From positions 1 to 44,583 of the forward strand of contig DWWO01000077.1 in assembly GCA_019119675.1 (NCBI GenBank): a stretch of DNA of 44,583 nucleotides, written 5' to 3'. Position 1 is the first letter of the stretch; each line of letters starts with the position of its first letter. A program made the translations under genes and the position numbers. The notes under the pieces were generated by a model. It made no database searches, had not been told where the DNA came from, and worked only from the letters and a program-made list of their open reading frames with translations. Origin of the DNA: Candidatus Mediterraneibacter faecipullorum. GTDB taxonomy: Bacteria > Bacillota > Clostridia > Lachnospirales > Lachnospiraceae. Below are positions 7,894 to 16,089 of the stretch, piece after piece.

Positions 7894-7922
7894 ATTATAA
7901 CTATAGTCCGGCCTTATTACAA
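7894..7922 (-). promoter_or_regulatory. Promoter of the cytidylate-kinase-like gene
   Basis: On the minus strand TTGTAA (7917-7922) and TATAAT (7894-7899) are separated by 17 bases. A 6-base inverted repeat (7890-7895 with 7903-7908) straddles the -10 element and could be an operator or simply an AT-rich hairpin ending the rluD transcript. Confidence 0.68.
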
Positions 7923-7929
7923 TGAAAAT

Positions 7930-8844
7930 TTATAATTTTCTTCGAAGTCTCTGCAAAAGATCCGAAAAATAATCCGGCAGCGGAGCGTCAAATTCCATAT
8001 ACTCGCCAGTTGTCGGGTGCATGATTCCGAGTATTTTTGCATGCAGTGTTTGTCCCTGCAGTTTATACGGACATTTTGCCGGCCCATATACAGTATCACC
8101 CAGGATCGGATGGCCGATACTGGACATGTGGACACGGATCTGATGCGTGCGTCCTGTCTCAAGTTCACACTCTATATATGTGTAATCTCCAAAACGTTCC
8201 AGAACTTTGTAATGCGTAACCGCGTGCCGCCCGTTAGGAGCTTTCGTACTCATCTTTTTCCGGTCCACGGGATGTCTTCCGATCGGGGCGTTCACAGTAC
8301 CTGTGTCTTCTTTTATATTCCCATGCACGATCGCATGATAGCGCCGTATTATGGAATGCTCTTTTAATTCTTCTGCAAGTATCTGATGTGCATGATCATT
8401 TTTACATATCAGAAGGGAGCCGGTCGTATCCATGTCGATCCTGTGTACGATTCCCGGCCGAAGAACCCCGTTGATACCCGAAAGACGTTCGCCACAGTGG
8501 TACATTACCGCATTCACAAGTGTATGACTGTAATGGCCGGGAGCAGGATGGACAACCATGCCTTTGGGCTTGTTCACGACAAGGATATCGTCGTCCTCAT
8601 AGAGAATGTCAAGGGGAATATTCTCCGGAAGGATATCCGGATTCTCCGGCTCCGGGATACGAATCTGTATCTTGTCGCCCTCGGACACCTTATAATTTGC
8701 TTTCACAGGCTTACCATTTACACTGATTTCTCCGTCTTTCAGGAGCTTCTGTAAATAAGAACGGGAAAGGGTCTCAAGATCTTTACTCAAGAATCTGTCG
8801 ATCCTTTCCCCCGGATTTTGGGCTGTAAGATTAATAATATCCAT
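7930..8844 (-). CDS. rluD: RluD-like large-subunit rRNA pseudouridine synthase
   Basis: A 304-residue RluA-family enzyme that isomerises uridine in 23S rRNA (RluD targets the helix 69 loop in E. coli; here the site is inferred). An S4 RNA-binding domain covers about 12-75 (RIDRFLS, YLQKLLKDG, VNGKPVKANYKVSEGD). The catalytic domain has HRIDMDTTG with catalytic Asp137. It is the last gene of the hlyD-yggS-sepF-ylmH-lspA-rluD run. Its ribosome binding site AAAGGGTGA overlaps the last codons and the stop of lspA, so the two are translationally close. lspA-rluD linkage is common in Firmicutes. Confidence 0.93.
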   Translation of the reverse strand: MDIINLTAQNPGERIDRFLSKDLETLSRSYLQKLLKDGEISVNGKPVKANYKVSEGDKIQIRIPEPENPDILPENIPLDILYEDDDILVVNKPKGMVVHPAPGHYSHTLVNAVMYHCGERLSGINGVLRPGIVHRIDMDTTGSLLICKNDHAHQILAEELKEHSIIRRYHAIVHGNIKEDTGTVNAPIGRHPVDRKKMSTKAPNGRHAVTHYKVLERFGDYTYIECELETGRTHQIRVHMSSIGHPILGDTVYGPAKCPYKLQGQTLHAKILGIMHPTTGEYMEFDAPLPDYFSDLLQRLRRKL

Positions 8845-8853
8845 TCTGTCAGA

Positions 8854-9372
8854 TCACCCTTTCTTTCTGCTGAGGAACTTAAAATCATTGTCATCTCTGT
8901 AATAGAAAAGGATAAGCAACGCAAAAACTATGCAGGATATGACAACATAGCAGTCTGCGACATTGAAGATCGGGAAATCGATCAGGCTGAAATAGAAGAA
9001 ATCGATCACATAATTTAACCTGATACGGTCGATCATATTTCCGAGCGCTCCCGCACATAAAAGGACAGCGCATATCCGTAACGGAAGATATCTGACCGTA
9101 TCCGGCATCCTGATATAAAGATAAAAAATGACGATACATATTGCAACAGCACCTGCAACAAAAACAAACTGCATATTCTGCATCATCCCGAAAGCTGCGC
9201 CGCGGTTCTCGAGATACTGCAGTTCAAACACTCCGTCTATGATCACCCTGGCAGGATTTCCTTTCAGATACAATACTGCAAGATGTTTGGTGATCTGGTC
9301 TATAAAAACTGCCGCGGCAATACCGAGCAGTGCGATTAAATATCGTTTGATTCCTGTATTTCGCTGATCCAT
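8854..9372 (-). CDS. lspA: Lipoprotein signal peptidase II
   Basis: An inner-membrane aspartyl protease that removes signal peptides from diacylated prolipoproteins. The 172-residue form has four membrane segments (about 11-27, 67-85, 96-112, 138-156). The catalytic aspartates are D115 in GNMIDRIRL and D140 in FNVADC. NRGAAFG near 56-62 is the conserved periplasmic/external loop. Starts at GTG 9390 and ATG 9384 are possible. I prefer ATG 9372, which places the first segment normally and is preceded by GAGG. The gene lies 48 bases after ylmH in an operon. Confidence 0.95.
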   Translation of the reverse strand: MDQRNTGIKRYLIALLGIAAAVFIDQITKHLAVLYLKGNPARVIIDGVFELQYLENRGAAFGMMQNMQFVFVAGAVAICIVIFYLYIRMPDTVRYLPLRICAVLLCAGALGNMIDRIRLNYVIDFFYFSLIDFPIFNVADCYVVISCIVFALLILFYYRDDNDFKFLSRKKG

Positions 9373-9420
9373 TATAATGTCCATCCTCACTATGTTGTTT
9401 TAAACATATTCTTCCTTATC

Positions 9421-10212
9421 TCAAATATATTTTCCGATCACAACGCTGATTCTGTTTTTGCGCGTCCTCCCGCCTGCATATTCATACCGGAATTTTCCCA
9501 TGCCGCGCACGGATATGATATCTCCCTCCTGAGGCTGGTATCCGTTACTTGTGATAAGCCGTCCGTTTACATACACTTTCGCGCCGCTGATCAGACCGGT
9601 AAGTCTGCTCCTGGATTGGGAAAATGCCAGTGACAGAAGACTGTCAAGGCGTACAGAAGCGACAGTTCCCTGAATTTCTTCAACTTTCGGCGTATAACTC
9701 ACGTCAGTGAGCGGCACCTGGGTTACCCTGACAGAAGTATGCCTGATCCTTGACAGCTCATTACATATAAAATCAGCAATATCATTATGAACAAACAGCA
9801 GGGCACCTTTCTCCCCCGGCAGGATATCGCCTGTCCTTGAGCGCTCAATTCCCAGATTCAGGACAGCGCCGAGATAATCCCGGTGTGTAAGTGTCTCTGC
9901 AAACTTGAAGTTTACGGGTACGATTTCAAGAGCACAGAACGGATAACCGATCTCAGAACGTGTAAGCTCTTTTTTCCCGTAACGCAAATAAAGAGCATCA
10001 GGAATGAATGCCGCCATCTGACGCTCTGCCATTTCATAGCCGCCAAAAGATACGATCCTCGTAAAAATCCGATCTTTTGGCAGCGTATGTAGTATGTTCT
10101 GTTCATTAAGATTCAAAAAATCCGAATATGTTATGATATCCCTCTGATAAGCCAGTCGGGATAACTCTGCGAACCGTTTTTCAAGATTCTGAACATCCCT
10201 GTCCTGATTCAT
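9421..10212 (-). CDS. ylmH: YlmH-type S4-domain RNA-binding protein
   Basis: A 263-residue protein with an N-terminal YlmH domain and a C-terminal S4 domain (about 187-245: RLDSLLSLAFSQSRS, VYVNGRLITSNGYQPQEGD, VRGMGKF). In B. subtilis it lies in the division cluster and has been linked to rescue of stalled 50S subunits. It starts 10 bases after the sepF stop with GAGGCGG as ribosome binding site. The usual neighbours ylmG and divIVA are missing here; lspA and rluD follow. Confidence 0.92.
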   Translation of the reverse strand: MNQDRDVQNLEKRFAELSRLAYQRDIITYSDFLNLNEQNILHTLPKDRIFTRIVSFGGYEMAERQMAAFIPDALYLRYGKKELTRSEIGYPFCALEIVPVNFKFAETLTHRDYLGAVLNLGIERSRTGDILPGEKGALLFVHNDIADFICNELSRIRHTSVRVTQVPLTDVSYTPKVEEIQGTVASVRLDSLLSLAFSQSRSRLTGLISGAKVYVNGRLITSNGYQPQEGDIISVRGMGKFRYEYAGGRTRKNRISVVIGKYI

Positions 10213-10222
10213 GATCCGCCTC

Positions 10223-10771
10223 TTAATATCTTCCTCTTACACTCGGGGTCTCCATCGAACCTCCGAGCAGATCCTGAAGATCACCGGAAATATCAACATT
10301 GGTAGGTGTGACCAGGAAAATATAATTTGAGATCTTCTGGAGATTTCCGTTGATCGCAAAAGTAGCACCGGAAATAAAATCTATGATCCGCTGCGCAATC
10401 TCAAGATCCATCCCTTCAAGATTAAGGATCACGGTACGTCCGGATAAAAGTGTCTCCGTAATCTCTCTTGAATCATCAACAGAAGTCGGCTTTACTACAC
10501 AGACCTCCATGTGTCCGCTGCTCTTTGCAGACGGATGTCTCATCGGTGTTACTTTATTATTTACAGAGGGCTGATATTTCTTGTCCTCTTCCATGTCGAA
10601 ATCATCGTAGTTATCTTCTTTGGTATTTTTCTTTCCGAACAATGAACGACGCTGAGGTTTTTCTTCATAATTATCATCATCATAGAATTCATCATCATCA
10701 TAAAATTCATCGTCATCGTAATCATCGTCGTTTAATTTCATGATGTCCAGAAATTTATCAAATACACCCAT
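10223..10771 (-). CDS. sepF: Cell-division protein SepF
   Basis: A 182-residue FtsZ-binding membrane anchor of the divisome. The N-terminal amphipathic helix (MGVFDKFLDIMKL, 1-13) targets the membrane. An acidic linker (about 14-60) contains repeats of DDDEFYDDD, and the globular SepF domain follows (about 88-170: VCVVKPTSVDDSREI, RTVILNLEGMD, RIIDFISGATFAINGNLQKI). AGGAG sits 7 bases before the ATG. Its place after yggS (ylmE) and before ylmH matches the Firmicute division cluster. Confidence 0.97.
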   Translation of the reverse strand: MGVFDKFLDIMKLNDDDYDDDEFYDDDEFYDDDNYEEKPQRRSLFGKKNTKEDNYDDFDMEEDKKYQPSVNNKVTPMRHPSAKSSGHMEVCVVKPTSVDDSREITETLLSGRTVILNLEGMDLEIAQRIIDFISGATFAINGNLQKISNYIFLVTPTNVDISGDLQDLLGGSMETPSVRGRY

Positions 10772-10848
10772 TTTTACACTCCTATCCTGTGCTGTCAGTT
10801 CGGGGCAGCACTCTTTTTTCTTTCATACTTTCGCTCCGTCAAAAACAG

Positions 10849-11541
10849 TTATATACTGTAATCTCTGGCACCAAAGATTCCTGTTCCGATCCGGACCATA
10901 GTAGCCCCCTCTTCGATCGCAACCTCGTAATCATTAGTCATCCCCATCGAAAGTATGCTCACAGTATCATTATCAATGTTTTTTTCCTTAATGTCAACAT
11001 ATAATTTATGTAAATCTGCAAAAATTGCGCGATTTTTTTCGGGATTTTCAACAAAAGGAGCAATTGTCATAAGTCCGCGCACATTAATATGAGAATACTG
11101 TAATATTTTTTCGTATACCGGTAAAACTTCATCTGTTTTCAGTCCGAATTTACTCTCCTCTTCCGCCACATTTACTTCAAGTAAAATATCCGAAATACAG
11201 TTACGCTTTTCCGCTTCTTTTTCAATAGTCTCTGCAAGTTTCAGTGAGTCAACGGAATGAATGAGTTTCACCTTATCAACAATGTATTTTACTTTATTTG
11301 TCTGAAGATGTCCGATCATATGCCATTCAATATCTTTCGGAAGAACTTCGTATTTATCCCGGATTTCCTGGACTTTATTTTCACCGAATATGCGCACTCC
11401 CAGATCGTAGGCTTCTTTCAGCATACTTACAGGCTTTGTCTTGCTCACTGCAATGAGTGTGACTTCATCTCTTTTTCTTCCGGCCCTGTCACATGCCGCC
11501 TGGATTTTAGCTTCTACAGACTCCAGATTCTCTCTCAGCAT
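10849..11541 (-). CDS. YggS/YlmE family PLP-homeostasis protein
   Basis: A 230-residue single-domain pyridoxal-phosphate protein (alanine-racemase-like barrel without the C-terminal domain). The PLP lysine lies in LIAVSKTKP (K34 region), and IGHLQTNKVKYIV, SVDS, LLEVN and LSMGMTNDYEVAIEEGATMVRIGTGIFG are family signatures. The family buffers PLP and affects amino-acid pools; no enzyme activity is established. AAGGAAG precedes the ATG. Its position between the hlyD-like gene and sepF is the known ylmE position. Confidence 0.95.
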   Translation of the reverse strand: MLRENLESVEAKIQAACDRAGRKRDEVTLIAVSKTKPVSMLKEAYDLGVRIFGENKVQEIRDKYEVLPKDIEWHMIGHLQTNKVKYIVDKVKLIHSVDSLKLAETIEKEAEKRNCISDILLEVNVAEEESKFGLKTDEVLPVYEKILQYSHINVRGLMTIAPFVENPEKNRAIFADLHKLYVDIKEKNIDNDTVSILSMGMTNDYEVAIEEGATMVRIGTGIFGARDYSI

Positions 11542-11592
11542 TATACTATACTTCCTTTCCGTATCATTCAGTCTCCAACAACGTTTATTGCT

Positions 11593-12987
11593 TTATTGAA
11601 ATACTACTTCATCCGGGCTGACGCTCGCACCATTCTGTACGATATGGTCATAATTATACAACCCGTAACTTTCACCTTCCCGGACAATATAATATTCATC
11701 GTTCTCGCAGAGAATGCTTACTTTTTTAAATACGGCATATCCCTTATTAATATTATATACGCCTTTCAGAGCTTTCGTTTTACCAACTGTGTAAGTCTCA
11801 CTTGATTCCGGCATGACAAGCACATCTCCTTCATTCAGTTCATCGCGGCTGACGTATACCTCTCCATCTTCCGACCGGTCATAAATATCAATTGATGTAA
11901 ATTCTACGCTGCCGTTCTTCTGCTGGATCATCACGCCCTCGGATGAACTATTTCCCCCTGTTGTAATATAATCTTCAGGGATAACATAGAATTTTTCTTC
12001 AATAACGGATGACTTTGGTATTTTAAGTCCGCTCTCATCTTCAAGGATCAGCTCAACATTCAAAAATCTTTCCTCAGCATATCGTATCATGGAATTATCA
12101 AAATCCAGACAGCCGTAATAGTCACCGTCCTTTTCTGTGACCGTGAGGGCTGCACGCATCGTCTCACTGTCTTTGTCAATCCTTACTTTTATGCTCGACA
12201 CTTCATCTGATATCAACTGCTCAGCCGTCTCTTTGTCAAGAGGAACGATCACCGACCAGTCCTCGCTTGTGATCAGCCTGTAAACAGGATCACCAGCCTC
12301 TATCTTCATCTGGTCGGACAATACAGTACTCTCGTACTCCGTATTATCAAAGTTTTCTGCCTGGACAGTATCTTTTGTAAGTCCCTCATATCCGTCAACA
12401 GTAAATGCCACAATACCGTCTCTATCCGTTGTATAAGAACTTACTTCCTGTCCGCTGGCCGCGATCACTGCTCCCAGATGCTCCATCCTCGTCTCGCTGT
12501 ATGTCTCTTGCAGTGAGTTAGTAATTTCATTTTTTAGAGAATAGACAGCAGAAAAATCTCCCGGCTTATAATTTTCATTAAAACTCTGCACCTGAAGGGC
12601 TATCCCTGCCAGGACTTCCTGGGATATACTTGCGGTCTGTCCCTCCTGAGAAGTTTCACTATCTGTATTCAGCGGCTGTTGTGAGAGAGCATAGATATTT
12701 GTACCGGCTTTGACTTTACTGTCTTCATTCTGATAATAGCTGATATAACCGCTGTCTTCAGCTGTCACTGCCGTCTCCTGTCGAAGGATAAGGCCTGTAT
12801 ATGAATTATCTCTTACGATACTGCCCTCCCTGACCTCATAAATGGAGATCGTATCACCGGTGAAAAACAGGATCATGGTAACGATCAGATAGATAAAAAC
12901 TATCGCAAACAGAAAAATTCCCAGATTGAGCTGCCTTCTGTTCTTATATTTCTTTAAACTGACTGATTTGCTCTTTTTTGATGCCAA
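11593..12987 (-). CDS. HlyD-like membrane-fusion-type protein, orphan
   Basis: A 464-residue protein with a basic N-terminus, one membrane segment (about 23-45) and a large extracellular part. Lipoyl/barrel-sandwich features are visible: a segment IVRDNSYTGLILRQE followed by SGYISYYQNEDSKVKAGTNIYAL, and a later matching half GIVAFTVDGYEGL. A C-terminal beta region follows, with VYVSRDELNEGDVLVMP. HlyD-type adaptors normally join an ABC or other exporter, and none is adjacent. The start is TTG with GGAGGTG 10 bases upstream; no better start exists. It is the first gene of the sepF operon, so a role in division or envelope work is an inference only. Confidence 0.78.
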   Translation of the reverse strand: MASKKSKSVSLKKYKNRRQLNLGIFLFAIVFIYLIVTMILFFTGDTISIYEVREGSIVRDNSYTGLILRQETAVTAEDSGYISYYQNEDSKVKAGTNIYALSQQPLNTDSETSQEGQTASISQEVLAGIALQVQSFNENYKPGDFSAVYSLKNEITNSLQETYSETRMEHLGAVIAASGQEVSSYTTDRDGIVAFTVDGYEGLTKDTVQAENFDNTEYESTVLSDQMKIEAGDPVYRLITSEDWSVIVPLDKETAEQLISDEVSSIKVRIDKDSETMRAALTVTEKDGDYYGCLDFDNSMIRYAEERFLNVELILEDESGLKIPKSSVIEEKFYVIPEDYITTGGNSSSEGVMIQQKNGSVEFTSIDIYDRSEDGEVYVSRDELNEGDVLVMPESSETYTVGKTKALKGVYNINKGYAVFKKVSILCENDEYYIVREGESYGLYNYDHIVQNGASVSPDEVVFQ

Positions 12988-13042
12988 ATCAGGTCTTCAC
13001 CTCCCGGATGTCTTGCATTTTTTGTATTTATTTAACTTAAAT

Positions 13043-13051
13043 AGTATAACA
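13043..13051 (-). promoter_or_regulatory. Extended -10 promoter of the hlyD-like/sepF operon
   Basis: TGTTATACT on the minus strand (-10 TATACT 13043-13048, TG at 13050-13051). No good -35 is seen at 17 bases (TGGAAA), as is usual for extended -10 promoters. It lies about 56 bases before the TTG start. Confidence 0.55.
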
Positions 13052-13120
13052 TTTTCTGATGTATATTTCCAGTTTTTGCGGGAATAATAAAAATATTGAG
13101 ATGGTAAAGGAGGAAATAAA

Positions 13121-13324
13121 ATGAAGTGGTTTGATTACACAGCACTGACGATCGTGATCATCGGTGCAGTCAACTGGCTGCTTGTAGGGATCTTTCGCTT
13201 TGACCTTGTAGCATTTCTGTTTGGTAACCTGAGCTGGCTTTCAAGGATCATCTATACTCTGGTAGGGCTTTGCGGATTATATCTTCTCAGCTTTTTCGGC
13301 AGGATCAGGGGCATGTCAGAGTAG
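13121..13324 (+). CDS. DUF378 small membrane protein
   Basis: A 67-residue protein with two predicted membrane helices (about 7-28 and 40-60). The NWLLVGIFRFDLVAFLFG segment is typical of DUF378 (YuzA-like) proteins, whose function is not known. AAAGGAGG (13106-13113) is a strong ribosome binding site 7 bases from the ATG. The gene stands alone: divergent from the hlyD-like operon and convergent with the carboxypeptidase gene across a terminator. Confidence 0.88.
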   Translation: MKWFDYTALTIVIIGAVNWLLVGIFRFDLVAFLFGNLSWLSRIIYTLVGLCGLYLLSFFGRIRGMSE

Positions 13325-13345
13325 ATATAAAATATCAGACAACAT

Positions 13346-13393
13346 AATAAGCCCCCGGTATCCGGTTATTTCCCCGGATGTCGGAGGCTTATT
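13346..13393. terminator. Bidirectional terminator between the DUF378 and carboxypeptidase genes
   Basis: AATAAGCC (from 13346) pairs with GGCTTATT (to 13393), with an inner ATCCGG/CCGGAT stem and small internal loops, between convergent genes. Both flanks are A/T-rich. Confidence 0.82.
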
Positions 13394-13432
13394 GGTTTAT
13401 ATGCTTCTGCACATCTGCCTGAAATGCTTTAT

Positions 13433-14515
13433 TTACTGTCCTTCTGTCTGCCGGTCCTGTCCGGATGACTGCTGCGTTCCGGTAATTCCAGCCTGCATAA
13501 GTGTGTTCATCTGGTCATACAGTCTTGTCGTCCCGTCCGCTCCCATGATCACCGAGATATACGGATGTTCACTGAAATCTTCATCATACAGGATCACGCA
13601 GTTTCCAGCCTGTTGTGTCGTACCCGTCTTGCCGCCAAGTATCCGTATGCCGTCCGGCTCTGTCGCTGCGCCTGCACCATACGCCTGTGTAGGTGTCCAG
13701 GTCTCTTTGCGGACAGTCCCATCCGCACCGGTAAGTGTACCATCATAGGACTCCATGGATATGATCTCCACGAAACGCTCGTCTTTGATACATTCATTAA
13801 AGATGAGATACAGGTCATACGCTGTTGTATAGTGATTCTCGTCATGCAGTCCGTGCGGATTTACAAAATGTGTACCTGTTGCCCCGAGAGCAGCTGCCTC
13901 CTCGTTCATCATATCTGCAAAAGCCTCTTCACTGCCTGCAATATGCTCGGCAATGGCCGTGCCGCAGTCATTGCCGGAATGAAGGAGCAGTCCGCAGAGC
14001 AGATCATACATAGTGACCTTGTCTCCGGTCCGAAGTCCGCTGGTCACTTCATCCCAGTTGAAATCTGTTGCATTCGCACTCACAGTAACCTCATCGTCCA
14101 GATTACCGTATTTCAAGGCAACGAGTGCGGTCATGATCTTTGTCGTACTTGCAGGATACAGACGGTCGTAAAGCTTATATCCGCACAGTACGCTGTCCGC
14201 TTCGAGATCAAATAAACCGGCCGCATGCAGATCGGTATCCGGCTCAAATCCGGCAAGATCGACTTGATCTGCCGCAACACAAAGATCTGCGGCAAACATT
14301 GTCCCCTGATATACGCTGGTATTATAATTTTCTTCTTCGTATGATGCGGTATAATTCCTTGTATTCTCAAAAATAATAAGTACACCAGCCAAGACCGCAC
14401 CAACCAGAACAACAAGACTGATCAGAAAGATCGCTGCGCGTCTCTGGCTCCTTCTCCGTCTCCTTCTTCTTGCCGCGCTTCTTCTTGCTGCACTTCTTCT
14501 TATCCCCTGATCCAT
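13433..14515 (-). CDS. D-alanyl-D-alanine carboxypeptidase (PBP5-type, DacA/DacF family)
   Basis: A 360-residue serine peptidase (S11) that removes the terminal D-Ala from peptidoglycan stems. The three motifs are intact: SxxK S123-K126 (PASTTKIM), SGN 180-182 and KTG 296-298 (GGKTGTTQQ). The N-terminus is unusually basic (runs of Arg, residues 6-26) before one membrane segment (27-48), so the enzyme is N-terminally anchored. The C-terminal amphipathic helix of PBP5 is missing; the protein ends in a short polar Ser/Gln/Gly tail. It is the last gene of the mreB-to-mgsA run, 25 bases after the mgsA-like stop, and ends at the shared terminator. Confidence 0.92.
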   Translation of the reverse strand: MDQGIRRSAARRSAARRRRRRRSQRRAAIFLISLVVLVGAVLAGVLIIFENTRNYTASYEEENYNTSVYQGTMFAADLCVAADQVDLAGFEPDTDLHAAGLFDLEADSVLCGYKLYDRLYPASTTKIMTALVALKYGNLDDEVTVSANATDFNWDEVTSGLRTGDKVTMYDLLCGLLLHSGNDCGTAIAEHIAGSEEAFADMMNEEAAALGATGTHFVNPHGLHDENHYTTAYDLYLIFNECIKDERFVEIISMESYDGTLTGADGTVRKETWTPTQAYGAGAATEPDGIRILGGKTGTTQQAGNCVILYDEDFSEHPYISVIMGADGTTRLYDQMNTLMQAGITGTQQSSGQDRQTEGQ

Positions 14516-14540
14516 TTTTCAATATCCCCTGAATATTTTG

Positions 14541-14936
14541 TTACTTGTACATTTCACGCCAGTCCAGATCACCTCTGTCCAGTGCCAGGATCAGCGCCTC
14601 CGCTGTCGCGATATTCGTTGCAATTGGTATATTGTACATATCGCAAAGTTTAACAATGTCATTGACATCCGGTTCGTGCGCACGGGGTGCCAGCGGATCT
14701 CTGAAAAAGATGAGCAGATCTATATTATTGTGCTCAATCTGGGATCCGAGCTGCTGTTTTCCACCCAGATGTCCTGCCAGGAACTTGTGAATACTTAAAT
14801 TAGTTACGCTCTCGACTAGAATCCCTGTTGTCTCCGTAGCGTATAACTCATGTTTGCTGAGGATCCCACGGTAGGCAATACAGAAATTCTGCATCAGCTT
14901 TTTTTTCGCATCGTGTGCGATCAGACCGATATTCAT
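14541..14936 (-). CDS. mgsA: Methylglyoxal-synthase-like protein with altered active site
   Basis: A 131-residue member of the MgsA family, which turns dihydroxyacetone phosphate into methylglyoxal and phosphate. Retained family residues are H8/D9 (IAHD), the phosphate loop T37-G38, D80 (FFRDPL), H87 and D90 (HEPD). The catalytic aspartate (E. coli Asp71, GGDQQ) is Lys60 here (GGKQQLG, codon AAA). The phosphate-loop Gly46 is Glu35 and Pro67 is His56. Activity is therefore doubtful. The start is ATG 14936 with AAGGAGAG upstream, not the longer frame from 14984. It lies 16 bases after rodA in the cell-shape operon. Confidence 0.8.
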   Translation of the reverse strand: MNIGLIAHDAKKKLMQNFCIAYRGILSKHELYATETTGILVESVTNLSIHKFLAGHLGGKQQLGSQIEHNNIDLLIFFRDPLAPRAHEPDVNDIVKLCDMYNIPIATNIATAEALILALDRGDLDWREMYK

Positions 14937-14952
14937 AACTGTCCCTCTCTCC

Positions 14953-16089
14953 TTACTGATATTTGTTAGGCTGCAAACCGACATTCAATACGAAACCGAT
15001 CCCCATAAAAAAGCACACAACGGAAGTCAGTCCATAACTTACAAAGGGCAGCGACAATCCTGTATTCGGAAGGATCAAAGTAGCCACACTGATATTGATA
15101 AAACTCTGGATCCCTATCAGTGCGGCAACGCCGCCGCAGATGATGCGTCCCCCTGTATCTTTCGCTTTCAAGCCAACCATAATACATTCTATCACAATTA
15201 ATAATAGCAAAAATATAACGACACAACAACCCACAAATCCTAATTCTTCTCCGATAATCGCAAAAATAAAATCTGTCTGCGGCTCCGGGACATAATTGCC
15301 GTTCTTTACAGATGTCGTATCGTCATTGTCATATCCCTTCCCCGACAGCTGGCCGGATCCGATCGCCATGACAGAGTTCAGCTGCTGATAAGATTCATCA
15401 TCCGCGTACTTCTCCGGCTCCAGCCATGCAAGGATACGCTCCTGCTGGTAATCATGGAGAAACGGCTGGTTCGGCTGTACCGCTATGGCAAGAAAGATCA
15501 CAACTGTCGGCACTGTGACCGCCAGCATAGTCCCCACAAACTTGTAGCTCAGTCCGGCTAGAAAGAGCAGTGCACAGAACAGAGCAGCGACACAGATCGT
15601 CGTAGAAAGGTTCGGCTGCTTGTAGATCATGACCAGAGACGGGAGGATCAGTGCGATCCCCTGCAGGATCACCTTGGGGTTATTGATCGATCTTTCCCGG
15701 TCTGACAGAAATCTTGCAAAAAACAGGATCATAAGGATCTTTGTCAGGTCGGAGGGCTGCAGCTGGGTAATCCCCAGGTTCAGCCACCGCCTTGCGCCGT
15801 TGGACTCTACGCCGAGGCCCGGGATCCAGATCGCAGCCAGGAGGATCAGGTTCAGGAAGTACATCGGCCAGTAAAAATTCAGGACCCACTTATAATCGAT
15901 CAGCGAGATCACGATCATCGCGCCGATCCCAAGCAGCACGCCCAGCATCTGTCTGCCCATCAGGTCGGGTCTTGCGCTCCGCACCATGAGCACCCCTATG
16001 ATCGACAGAACGATCACCGGCACGACCAGTCCTATTTTATAATCTCTGATATTATAATGTACCTTTATATTTTTTAAAAATGATTTCAC
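14953..16089 (-). CDS. rodA: RodA, SEDS peptidoglycan glycosyltransferase
   Basis: A 378-residue SEDS-family polytopic membrane protein (about ten helices) that polymerises glycan strands of the side wall with PBP2. Family segments seen are GARRWLNLGITQLQPSDLTKI (the catalytic-region loop; split), PNLSTTICVAALF, QPNQPFL, the large loop VMAIGSGQLSGKGY, PEPQTDFIFAIIGEELGF (split) and the C-terminal NTGLSLPFVSYGLTSV. The start is GTG 16089, which overlaps the minE stop by 4 bases (GTGA). With mrdA in the same operon this is RodA and not FtsW. Confidence 0.95.
   Translation of the reverse strand: MKSFLKNIKVHYNIRDYKIGLVVPVIVLSIIGVLMVRSARPDLMGRQMLGVLLGIGAMIVISLIDYKWVLNFYWPMYFLNLILLAAIWIPGLGVESNGARRWLNLGITQLQPSDLTKILMILFFARFLSDRERSINNPKVILQGIALILPSLVMIYKQPNLSTTICVAALFCALLFLAGLSYKFVGTMLAVTVPTVVIFLAIAVQPNQPFLHDYQQERILAWLEPEKYADDESYQQLNSVMAIGSGQLSGKGYDNDDTTSVKNGNYVPEPQTDFIFAIIGEELGFVGCCVVIFLLLLIVIECIMVGLKAKDTGGRIICGGVAALIGIQSFINISVATLILPNTGLSLPFVSYGLTSVVCFFMGIGFVLNVGLQPNKYQ

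Noticed and set aside
10782-10826. A 14-codon open frame with a weak ribosome binding site upstream of sepF
   Set aside because: Too short to support, no recognisable content, and it lies in the leader between yggS and sepF. A leader-peptide role cannot be excluded.
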